A stretch of 64,000 nucleotides of DNA. It comes from Stropharia rugosoannulata (Eukaryota > Basidiomycota > Agaricomycetes > Agaricales > Strophariaceae). The stretch lies in the NCBI GenBank assembly GCA_028532985.1, contig JANCIK010000012.1, forward strand, positions 2,666,001-2,730,000. The letters are read 5' to 3'. The notes beneath the pieces are model-generated. The model had not been told where the DNA came from. It saw only the letters and a list, made by a program, of their open reading frames with translations, and did no database searches. How positions within the stretch are numbered: position 1 is the stretch's first letter; each line of letters begins with the position of its first letter. A program made the translations under genes and the position numbers. Below, piece after piece: positions 38,878-50,800 of this stretch.

Positions 38878-41800
38878 CTACTTTTTAAATGTACAATTCT
38901 TACCATTATCAACTCCACGGCATCCTTGAGTTTGATGACTGTTAGGACTGCGAAGACAGAGTCTATAAGTCCTAAGCAAACGATCTAGTCTCTCGTTATC
39001 TTATCAAAAGTTCGAGATAGCTTCTTGACAAATGTCTTTGCAGGACGCGAAGACAGAGTCGTGAAGAAGGAGCTAGCTGACTTATGAGCCCTAAGTCAGG
39101 GAAAGGTATAAGAGGTATGATTCTTAAAGAACTAACTGGAGAGTTAGCTCGGTATCTACTACATCTTATATACCTATCGACGTATAGTATAAATAGTAGC
39201 GCGCGCACACGTAGTCCAAAGGGGAAAGGGGGCGCGTTAGGAAGTAAGTAATAATTGGGTTCCTTTGCCACGGGTGTGGGATAGGTCCCAGGAGTGCGAG
39301 AGGGAGAGAGAAGTAGTTATTGTTCTCTCTCCATCGAGAAGGTTCGTAGGTAAAAATACAACTGCGATATCGTTCGCTTAAGTAAAGGGAGAGGGGGGCG
39401 ATATGATAAGATAAGATGGATTGGTAAGAAGGGATCATATCGCGATAAGATAAAAGGTGAAAAGGAAAAAGAACAGACGGTGCGTGTTTCATAACATTAC
39501 CCCCGTACTAGGATTCATGCACTGCATGGATCAAGGGTTGTTGACCCACTCTGCAAGTATGTCGTAGAGAGTGGTTTCGTAGTCGTCGGGGGTTTCTTCG
39601 TGATTCGGGGTAGTCGGGTGGTCAAATTGGGCAATGAGGTCGGTAACGTCCTCTGCCGGGGTGAAGAAAGGAGTGGATCCTCTCGTGGGTATGTCGACGG
39701 GTCTCAGCGTTGGAGGGGATCGTTGGTGTACTCGCTCGTGCGGGAGCAACAATCGAGGAGGGGGGTTCCATTCTCCTTGAGGTACGGTGCATGTGAGGAC
39801 GAGGTGGCCGATTTGATTGCAGTTTCCACAAGGGTTCCTGCAGAGGCGCATTGGATGGCCGTATGACCCACAGTTAATACACATGGTTTGTCCGGGTTCG
39901 GGTGAGGCCCTAGGGTTGCGTGCGGGGAGCGAGTGTCGGCGGGCGATTCGCCGGTATTGGTCGGGGAGTAACGTCCTCTCTACCTGTTCTCTTAGCAGAC
40001 TTTCGACGGTTTCGGTATACGGGGTCGGTTCAATGCCAACTGGTAGGGTTGGGGCGTGCGTTGGTGGGATTTGGGTTAGGATTTCGTACGGGAACCTGTT
40101 CTCTATCTCCTCTGGGCACGGTGAGAGTCGAATGAGTCGCGGTTCGGGGGAGGGAGATGGAGAAATTTCTAATGGTCCCTCTTCGGGCGTCCTCGGTATT
40201 TGAAGTCGTCGCCGAGGGTATGGGGTGACTCGTCGTCTGGCTCTGATGGAGGGGGTGTCTGTTCTGATCCTTAGGGGGGCGTCTTCTTCTCCCGACGATT
40301 GTTCTGCGTTGGCGAAATCGGGATACGGGTGATGGAGGAATCTCCGTGAGTATCGCACTACGGGGTCTCGTCTTGCGGGGGCGGTTGTGAGGATTGCATG
40401 TCGTTCGAGGAGGACGCGGGTTTGGAAGTCGGGGTGTTGGTTTAGGTGTTGCCAGAGCTGCTCCCTTGTTCGGGTGAGGATGGATATTTCTACTTGGTGT
40501 CTTTCGAGCGTCCTGTTGACGTCATCCAGGTGGTTCATTGTGGGGATTAGTACGCCCGGAATTCGGGCGGTCATCCTCTGGAAGCTTATTCTGGGGTCGA
40601 TCAACTCAATGAATTCGTCGAGAGAGACGTATGGTTCAGGAGATATGCGCGGGTCAGGGGTTTCGATGGGTACGGACATGGGTGATGGGATTTCGATTTC
40701 TATTTGTTCATCGTCGCTTGTGGAGAGCTGGTGGTGGTTTTGGTTCGCTCGGATATATATGCGGACTCCCGTGAGAGTGGCACGGAGGTTGAGTCTGCTC
40801 GCAAGGCTCGCTGCTGACTCGGGTTCGAATGTCTGGTTGGCGAGAGAGAGAAGGTAGTCGATCTCGTTCAGCCTTTCCCGATAGCTCGCCTGTAGGAAGC
40901 GTGCTCGGGTATGCCCGATCTGCGGTGGGTCTAATGGAATGGGGGTGCCGTATACGGCTGCGATTTCGGGCATGGGGTAGGGCCATTCGTCTAGATTTGG
41001 GGCTACTATCTCGTCCGTGGCTAGGGCCAGGCGATAGCACACGACCCTTCCCAGTATGATGTAGCGAGCTCGTTCTCCAGCACAGTAGTCCCCTCTGGTG
41101 CGAGGGTTAAGCTGGTCGGCGAAGTGGGCGAGGGTGTCGTCGAAGGTAGAGTGGTACGATGTCATGTTGGTCGCGGTGGGGGTTTACTGGAGAGGTGGGG
41201 TTTCCCCTCGTGAGTCTTTAAAGGTTTTCGTTATCTTATCTATTTTAAGTTATCAGCACGCCTCTTTCTCCTCTCGCTTCTTTTTCCCTCAGGTCTTCTT
41301 CGACTCCCGCGAGGTCAGCCACGATGTCTCGGTAGATTTCTTTTAGCGGGTCCGCTGACTCGCTGGTTTCGCTGTGTTCTTTAAATATCTTGACTAGTTC
41401 CAGCGCCTGGTGTAAGTCCTGGGTTCGCAATGGCCATGGGACGTCTTCTGGTGAGAGCGGAGGGGTCCTCATGCCGCGCATTATGGGAAAGTGGGGTGTT
41501 ATGGTGGGAGTTCTCTTAAGCCATTTAAGTATCGTTCTCCTGCAGTGGCGATAGAAATTGGTGAAAGGCATTTTGTTTATAGACGGTGTTGGGTTCGATA
41601 CTTGTTAAGTACGTCTGAGGCGTTCCTCAGGTTTGCTGGTGGCTCCCAGGAGTCCTCGTTGGCGTCGTAGCCCTTCCATCTGACCAGGTATTCAGTTCTT
41701 TTGCCTTTCCTTCTATGGTGCATAATTCGTTCCACTTCGTATTCAGCCTCCCCGTCGATTAATTCAGGGGGTGGTCGTGCGTAGTTAGGTCCGTGGGCCT

Positions 41801-44800
41801 CGGTTTCCTTATACGGTTTGAGTAATACGATGTGAAACACGTCGTGGATTTTCCAGTGGCTTGGTAGCTTTAATTTATACGTAACGGGGGAGAGTACTTC
41901 TGTGATCGCGAACGGGCCGACGTTTTTCGGGGATATCTTTTTCGATGCGTAGTTCATTTTAAGGTTACGCGCGTCGAGCCAGACCATATCTCCCTTCTTG
42001 TAGGTCGGTGAGTCGTGCTTGGTCCGTTTGATCATTCTTTGTCGCGCTAGTTCGTGAGCGGCCAAGGCTTCCTCTCTGTCTTTCTGGAGCGATTTGAATC
42101 TTTCTTCCGCTTCTGGGAATCTCGTGTATTTGTATGCGGTCGGGATAGCGATGGGGTTTATTCCCATCTGTAGCTCAAATGGGGTTTTCTGGCGGTCGGC
42201 GTGTCTCCGGTTGTTGTGGGTAAAATCCAACGTTCCTAGTTTTCGGCTCCATGTGGTCGGGTTGTTTACGCAAAATATGGAAATGTAGGCTTCAATTTCT
42301 TGGTTGAAGCGTTCCACCGTTCCGTCGGTCTGTGGATGGTATGCGGTGGACAGTTTCTGCGTAATGCCGAGTAGTTTCATGAATTCTCTGAAGACCCTTG
42401 CGGTGAATCTAGGGTCTCGATCGCTGGTAATTGCATCCGGTAGGCCGTATCTTCTAAACAAGTTGTCGATCAAGAGCTGCGCGATCTCCTCCTCGTTTGC
42501 CGTTTTGTTGGTTTTTACGGTAATTAGCCCCTTAGTAGATCCATGGTCCACTATGGATAGAATGGCGTCATACCCGTCGCTGTTTGGGAGGTCGGTTATC
42601 AGATCCCAGGCGCAGTTAGCAAAAGGTCGGTTGGAGGTGGGCGCTTTGATTGGGTTTAACGTAGGTTTGTTCGGGCGCCTGTTTATTTTGAATTCTTGGC
42701 AGGTGCCGCAGCCTTTGCAGTAATTTTTGATGAATACCGCCATCCCTGGCCACCAGTATACGTCCCTTACGTTGTTGAGCGTTTCAGTTTCTCCCGGGTG
42801 TCCCGCAGTTAGGTTGTCGTGGTAGCGTTGGGTGATTTTCCTTCTGAGCAGCAGGTTGTCGGGTATGTACTGCTTTTCTTGGTAGAATAATCCCTTTTCG
42901 CTACCGCTTTGTTCGAGCGTCCATTCTGGGACTTCTTTTGCTCCTTTCCCGGTGGGATCATTTATTAAGTCGATAATCCTGTGGGCGAAGTCGTCGGTGG
43001 TCATCGCCTGGGAGATTTCGTCTTGGAGTTCCAGGTCTATGTAGTTGATTTCGATCTCCTTGTCGAGGTTAAGTTGTCGTATGGATAACTTTGATAGGGC
43101 CTCGTTTTGGTATTCGATCAACCTTGCGAATAGATCTCCTGGTAGCATTGTAACCTTTTCGTCGTTCTCGTCGTTCTTCGGGATGTGATCCGGCCTTCTG
43201 GATAGCGCGTCGGACTGTATCATCTGGGTTCCTGGTGTATGTTTCATCTCGAAGTCATATTGTGATAGCAGCAGTAGCCATCGTGCCTGTCGTCCGTTCA
43301 GTTTCTGAGGGGTGCGGTAGTACGTGAGATTTTTGTGGTCTGAGAGGATTAGCAGTTTGTGAGGTCCTCCCATTACGTAGTGTCTCCATTCCGATAGCGC
43401 ACGGATGATTGCCAGTAATTCCCTGTCGTATATCTCGTATTTCCTTTCCGTTGGAGAGAAGGTTTTTGAGATGAACGCGCATGGATGTTTTTGTCCGTTG
43501 GTATCCAGTTGCATGAGGACGGCACCGCTAGCGTATTTTGATGCGTCTGATTCGATGATGAACGGCCTGGTTTGGTCTGGCATGGTAAGCACCGGTTGTT
43601 CAGTAAAGCGCTTCTTGAGTTCCATGAACGCTTGTTCCGTTTCTTCCGTCCATTCGAATTTCTTGTCCTTTTTGAGAAGTTCGTTGAGTGGTCGTGCTAT
43701 CTCGGAGTAATGACGGATGAATTTCCTGTAAAAGTTTCCAAATCCTAGGAAGGATCGTACTTGTTTTACGGTTGTCGGGGTTGGCCATTCCAGTAATCCG
43801 GCGACCTTCTTAGGGTCCATGGCTATCTGTCCTTCTGAAATGATCATTCCGAGATACTCGAGCCGTGTTACTTCAAACTCGCATTTCTCTGGTTTGAGAT
43901 AGAGATCGTTTTCCTTCAGAATTTCTAGTACCATTCGTGTATACCGCTCGAGGTCTTCCTTAGTTTGGGCGAAGATCAGGATATCGTCCATGTAGATGAT
44001 GACGTAGTTCTTCCTGAGGGGTTCTCGGAATAGGTTGTCCATCATGGCCTGGAAGGTCGCGGGTGAGTTGCACATTCCAAAAAACATTACTTCCGGTTCG
44101 AATAGGCCAAACTTGGTGGTGAAAGCTCCTTTCCATTGGTCTCCGTCGTGTATCCGTATGTTGTTGTACCCGGAGCGGAGGTCCAGTTTCGTGAAGCACT
44201 TGGCCCCTTTTAGTTTATCCAGCAGGTCCGAGATAAGTGGAAGCGGGTACGCGTTTTTAACCGTGTGGTCGTTTAGATACCTGTAGTCCTGGCAGGGTCG
44301 CAGTTTTCCGTCTTTCTTTCCTACGAAGAAAAAGGGGGAACCCATAGGCGAGTTGGACGGTTTGATATATCCTTTAGCCAGGTTCTCGTCGATAAATTTA
44401 CGAGTCTCTTCCTCTTCTCGAGGATTCAACGGGTAGATTTTGAATGACTTGGGTTCGAAGGTGTCCTTTAGCTCGATTTTATGATCCCAGGGTTTCCTCT
44501 CCGGTAGTCGATCAGCCGTTTGTTTTCTGAAGGTGTCCAGAAAGTCGTGGTATTCTTCTGGTATCATGTCCTCAAGCGGTTTAGCCGGTTTGTCGTCTTT
44601 TGCCAGTTCATGGGAGATGGTGGTCTTAGCGCGTATCCACGTTTCTGCTTCTGAGTGGTCGAGCGCTGTGGTTTGGATGACTGTTTCCAGTAGCTCCCGT
44701 TCGTTGCCAGTTTGTCCGTTGTCCGTTGCCATAGTTGTCTTGTCCTGTCTCCAGGAAATTTCTCCCGTAACCCAGTTGATGTCTGGGTTGTATCTGTTAA

Positions 44801-47800
44801 GCCACGGGTGTCCTAGAATTATGTCCTGCCGTCCGAGTCCTGTAACAAAGAATTCTTCTGTGAATGTCCGCCCTAGCGCTGTAAATGTTAGTACCGCTTT
44901 GTGCCTGATGGTCCCTCGTTTGTTCGGCGTTCCGTCTACGTTCCGTACTTTGAGGGGTTGGTCCAATATGGTTGTCCTGATTTTATTCTTTCGCACGTAA
45001 TTTTGATCGATAAACGATCCCTCTGCTCCGCAGTCGACGAGAGCGTTGTTTTCAATGATTTTATCACTTGTACTTTCGATGGGGAAGTTTATGGGTAAAG
45101 TCGTGTATTTCCTTTCCCTATCTACTTGTACATTGTGAATCGAAAAATCCGGAGGGACATACATTGAACTGTTCCTCCTCTTTAAAAATCCTGCTCGTCG
45201 TCGGAGTCCGGTGCGGCCGCGGCTATTCTGGCGCATTCCTTGAAGAATGCGTTGGCGTCTTTTTCGTTTTCCCATTCCATTTGCCTAACGAATTTCTTGG
45301 CGGAATTGAGGTTGAACTTCTGCGGTTGTTCGGCTTTTTTCGGGGTTTCTTTTTTGTCGTTGTTCCACCATGGTTTGGTGGCTCGGTTTGCGTTGGAGGA
45401 CGAAGCTTTCTTTGGGCAGTCCTTTGCGAGGTGCCCGGTTTGTTTGCAGTTGAAGCACGCCCCCTTGCGGAGGAGTTCCCCTCGTTCTGCGAAGGAGAGG
45501 GCAGCGACGGCCTTTTCTTCATTCTGCTCCCTGGTCTTCTTGATCTCGACGGCGTCAACGTCCATCGCGAAGGGGTCCCTGGCGGGTTTGTATCCGCCGT
45601 TGTTGGTTCGTCTGTAGGTCATATGTTTGACCTCGTTCATTCGCTCACGCGCTTGTTTGTAGTTGCGCTCCTGTCTGATGGATCGTTCTTTCCATTCAGA
45701 GTAGGTTTCGGGTGGGGATTCGTGGAAGAGGAGTTTCTTCCAGGCAGCGGGGTTAAGCGCTTTGCAGAAGAGGTCGACTTTTCTTCCGTTGTCGGTGATC
45801 CTAGCCTGGTCGGTCAGGATTTCGAATTTCGTGATGAACTCTTGGATTGGCATGGATCCTTGTCTGAGTTCCCTCAGTTTCTGCTCGGCATCTAGCTCGA
45901 GCTTAGTTCCTGCAAACGCCGCTTCGATCTTGTCCCTAAAGTGTGCGTACGAGTCGCTAATGACGAGGTTGTCGAGCACGGTTGTGTTCTGGGCGATGTA
46001 GTTGTTCTTCCATGGTCCTGCGGTTCCGTCCTGCATATGTCGGAGGGCGAAAATAATCTTCGAGGCACTGTCGGTGTACCTTCCAGGGTTTGATGCGAAG
46101 TGAAGTCTCAAATTGATGAGGAATTCGCGACATTTCTCTGGAGCTCCGTTGAACAACGGTATCTTCACTTTGTCTTCCTTTTCGGGACGGATGGTTTCCG
46201 CCTGAGTCCTGGCTATCGTTGCCTCGGTCAATCTTCGCTCTCTTTCCTCTAGATCGCGAGTTCTGGCTTCCATTAATTCGTTTGCCCGGTGCCAATGTTC
46301 CAGGAATTCGGCTGTGATGGGCGGTGGTGGCGTCTGTTCGGCGGGCTGCTCGAACATGGGTCTTTCTCCTTCCATGGTTGGTAGGAATCTGTCTGGTTCT
46401 GTCGAGTACGACTCTGAGGTTCTAGTTGACTCAGTCGGGGTTGTTGATCTGCTGGCCCAGGGTCTGGTTGCCGTGGTGTCGTGGTATCGGAGTGTTACGA
46501 GGTGGGACTCGCAACAATGAGGGAGTTAGTTCTTTTGTTAGGACTGCGAAGACAGAGTCTATAAGTCCTAAGCAAACGATCTAGTCTCTCGTTATCTTAT
46601 CAAAAGTTCGAGATAGCTTCTTGACAAATGTCTTTGCAGGACGCGAAGACAGAGTCGTGAAGAAGGAGCTAGCTGACTTATGAGCCCTAAGTCAGGGAAA
46701 GGTATAAGAGGTATGATTCTTAAAGAACTAACTGGAGAGTTAGCTCGGTATCTACTACATCTTATATACCTATCGACGTATAGTATAAATAGTAGCGCGC
46801 GCACACGTAGTCCAAAGGGGAAAGGGGGCGCGTTAGGAAGTAAGTAATAATTGGGTTCCTTTGCCACGGGTGTGGGATAGGTCCCAGGAGTGCGAGAGGG
46901 AGAGAGAAGTAGTTATTGTTCTCTCTCCATCGAGAAGGTTCGTAGGTAAAAATACAACTGCGATATCGTTCGCTTAAGTAAAGGGAGAGGGGGGCGATAT
47001 GATAAGATAAGATGGATTGGTAAGAAGGGATCATATCGCGATAAGATAAAAGGTGAAAAGGAAAAAGAACAGACGGTGCGTGTTTCATAACAATGACACT
47101 GTTTACACGGTACAGTGCATTCCGCCGCACATAGTAGGATGTCACTATTCCCAGGACATTCAGGGTCATGACAGCGCCTACATTTGCGTGTAGTACGCTT
47201 CCGAGCACTATCAGGAACAGTGCGACGACGCTTAATGGGACGTTGGCTCACTTCGGAAGTGTTGCCATTAGTCAGTGTAGGTTCCTCAGTGGAGATTGAT
47301 GGTGTAATAGAGAGTAAGTGATCAGATGTTGTGTCCCCCTGATTTGTTGTTCTGAGTGCGGATGCCGCTTCAGTATGTTCCTGGCTCCAGAGCACACTGA
47401 GAGTGCTTGGTGACCTAGACATTACAGCTGGTGAAATAATCAAGGGTGAATTGATGTGTGGCCGTGAGAGTGCAAGGTCCATGCTAATTGACGACGGCAA
47501 GTCAGAGAATGTGTTTTCTTGTATACCCGCATTGGGTTGAACAGATGAAGGCAGGGATGTAATGTTGGCAGGAAATGGGTTTTCTGCTGCTGAAAAGATG
47601 GCCGCCGACTTCACAATAATGGCTAAGTCGTCCGAAATTAGATCTTGCGAGGCTTTTACATTGCTGTTTCGTTCCCATGTCTTGGCATATGCAGCCAACA
47701 CCTCTGAAGTAACATAGAATCGATACTTTCCATCCGCAGTACGGTTCCATTCTCGGGCAAACTGTTCGTAGTTTATTTTTTTTCTGTTTTCCTGACTTGC

Positions 47801-50800
47801 GATAGCTGCATGCTTGCTGATCTCTTGGAAGAAGTACATGTGCGCTTCAGGTGTTGTTGGTGGGAGAACTGGAAGTGCGAGTCCTTGCCTGCAGCGCAGC
47901 CAATGATCTGCTTTATTGAGTTTTGCAAGTATTGGTACTTCGTCAATAGAGGCCATGTTTAATTGAAGGCGGAGGGACTCTGTAATTAATTTGTAAGTAT
48001 TGACCATTCACCATTTTCTACTTATGAGATATAGTAGACCTACCTGGAAATCTGCATATACCAAATTGCTCCGTTGTTCTTTCATACAAGTCGCAATTGA
48101 GCCAATCACGATATGACTCTGAGCCTGAGATTGTGTCGGAATAAAGATTAAGAAGAAAAGATACTCGATTGATAAGACTGAGTTCGTGGTGATACTCCCA
48201 GTCTACACCATGCATGTGAAATGCAAATGCCTTTAATAGAATATATCAGAGCAACTCAGAGACGTTGCATCAATAATGGGTCATGATGGATTACATACCT
48301 GCAAGTTATACCACGTTCGGTGATCAGTTAAGCAGTTAACTGTTAAACGCGGCCCCGCTATTATATTAAGACCAACAATCAAGTTAGTGATGTATGATTC
48401 CTGTGTAAGTACACGACATACCATTTAGTGCACCAAATTTTCTGTAAATGTCACCGTGAGGGCCACCTTCAACATTGTTAGTACCCCGAAGGCACTTGTA
48501 CTTTTGAAGACCAAATTTGTCAAGTCCGGCTTTCTCATACAAAACAATGTCCATGTTGTCAGAAAGGTAGCCTTCGCGTGCAAGATCTAGAATAGCCTTC
48601 GCTTTTTGCCATGCAGTCTTGTTAAACAGTGGCACATTTGTTTTCGCATCAAGTGCATTGCCGAATGTGTCAAAAACGTGAGAGATTGCCGGAACAAGGA
48701 CACTAGGCTGTGGAATGTAGCGTGGTGTGCGCTCAAGAATAAAACGGGGATTGCGTGCAAGCATTTGATCAAAGGTTAAATTGAATACTCGCCTGCATGT
48801 GCTGTCAACAGTTTCACGCACATCTGGATCCCATCGAAGTATATGGTCACGGAGAGCACGGTAAAAGGTTGCTCTTAATCCATGGTTCACTGGTGTAATA
48901 ATCATATGGAATGCATGGAAGATGTCTTTTTTGATTCTTGTGTAAATGTTGTTGGCATCCGGAGGAGCATTGATAAGAGACTGAAGCTTGTCCATAAAGA
49001 TACTCTTGTGAAGTGATGTGGGCTTGCATGCTGTATTTCAAAAAATTAGCAGTTAGTTATCAGTACCTTTTCATGTAGAGAAATTAATCTACCTTTTTGT
49101 TTTTGAGATAATCCTGCAGTGTGCGCTTCTAATATCTCCAATGGAACGTAATCATTGCCTTCGGCACTGCTCAGGAACTCTTCAAAGGCATAGTCGATGT
49201 CTGAATCTTCATTGTCTATTTCATCCGATACCAAGGATTCAGCTAGTGTGCCCGAAGTGCTGCCAACTTCATCATGAGCTTGTGGATATGCTATACCCGA
49301 ATTAGTAGAAATAGTATTATCAGATCTGGTGATGTTGTGATGGACAACATCCACTTCTGTGCGGTTGTCGAACTTTAAAGATGCAAAGGGTGTTACAACT
49401 TGAAGAGTTATTCCACTTGGTATTGATTTTGAAAGCTCATCAAGTGTCCGTGCACCACTTTTAGTCCGTTTTGAGGAACGAGTAGAAGCACGAGAATCCT
49501 GAGTAACCGTGTGTAGCAATACCCCCGCAGAGGGGATAATAATATGATCAATGTCAATCACAACACGGCTGTTAGAGGGAACTTTGACCCGAACAGAACC
49601 TAGTGTTGCTGGCTGAGATGCAGAAATGTGACCATATGCAATGGGTGAACCACCGGACTGCGAGAGAAGTACAACCTTGGTGTTAGCAGGGGTTGATGGA
49701 TTAGGGTATTCGAGTATGGCACTCTCTGCCACCTTTTCAAAGATAAGCCTTGAAGCATAAACATCAAGAGCTGCATATTGGAGTAACTCGTTAGGCAAAT
49801 GTGTCAGTTCCCAGTTATTATTTTGCCGAAGTGCATTGTCCTTTGGAAGATATAAACCCAATGACTTTTGGCAAAGCATGTCAAGTGCACCAGATTCTTG
49901 GCGCGCTATTATGCCGCGTGAGATGCAGTACTCTTTGAGTTCTATCAGATTGGTAACATCATGGCTGAGGAGTTGTGTGGGAAACTGCTTGCGGAGGCGC
50001 GTCAAGTCACCTTTAATGTTTGATCCAACTTTGTATACTTGAGGGGATATGAGCAGACGCAAAAGAGTAGGTGGAAGATTGGCCTTGAACTGGTGGATCT
50101 AATTATTCCTAGTTAGTTCTTGAGCTATACCCTATTTGCAATCTTACCGGAATTATATAGATAGTGTTTGGGGCCGCATGTGGTGCAACCTGTAAGATTG
50201 AAACACCCTCTGTTCGTGTAGTATTCCACTCAGCATCGATACTAACAGATATATCTGCTGTTGGATTTTCCTCGAGAGGACTAAAAACCGTAAGAAGAGC
50301 AGACTCGACAAGCTGCAAGGAGGCAAGGACAGTAACAGAAACATTTTGTGGAAGGACAAGAGGCTGTAGCCCGTGTGCGATAGCCATAGGGGTTAACTTC
50401 TCTGCAAGAGAAGGGAAATTTTCCGAAAGCATCCTTTTGTCTTTGATGGGGTCATCCGTATATGCAATCTTGGGCATATCATAACCATAGCGCTGAATTG
50501 AGTCTGAAATACCTCTCAATGCACCATTTCGCTCTTCATGTGCTTTTGTAAGAGCAAGTATTTGCGCACGAATGTATCGCAAGTCCATGCATGTCCAACA
50601 GGCATTGAAAACCGCAACTCCGTTCAGCCTTGACATGTGTTTATTGACCTAGATCAGATGCAGGTTAGATACCGTAACATAAGCTAAAAATAAACACATA
50701 TACCTTGTGTGAGTCGTCAATAGCTATCTGGTCTGGAGATAAACAAGATGTATGCTGGTTGGCATCGATTTCATCATGCTCAATAGCTTGGTTTAGCATC

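Larger units (their letters stand above)
38940..47092 (-). mobile_element. Full-length Ty3/gypsy chromovirus LTR retrotransposon
   Basis: The 8,153-bp element has 557-bp LTRs (TG..CA) at 38940-39496 and 46536-47092, identical as far as I can compare by eye. It is flanked by the perfect 5-bp duplication ATGAC (38935-38939 and 47093-47097). On the minus strand it encodes gag, pol (protease-RT-RNase H-integrase-chromodomain), a 108-codon ORF and a 544-codon ORF with two zinc knuckles. All frames are open. It sits inside the last exon of the transposase gene. The integrase-last domain order and the terminal chromodomain define it as a chromovirus. Confidence 0.96.

Noticed and set aside
39996..40203. 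Plus-strand frames inside the retrotransposon (for example 39817-40203 and 40387-40857)
   Set aside because: Antisense shadows of the 544-codon ORF; no independent motif.
45160..45182. AGAGGAGG before the MYVPP start of pol, like a bacterial ribosome-binding site
   Set aside because: The host is a eukaryote; the purine run has no such role and is probably chance.
46913..48007. Continuous frame running from the transposase exon into the retrotransposon LTR
   Set aside because: The last part is LTR sequence; the 5-bp duplication shows the true exon continues at 38,934.
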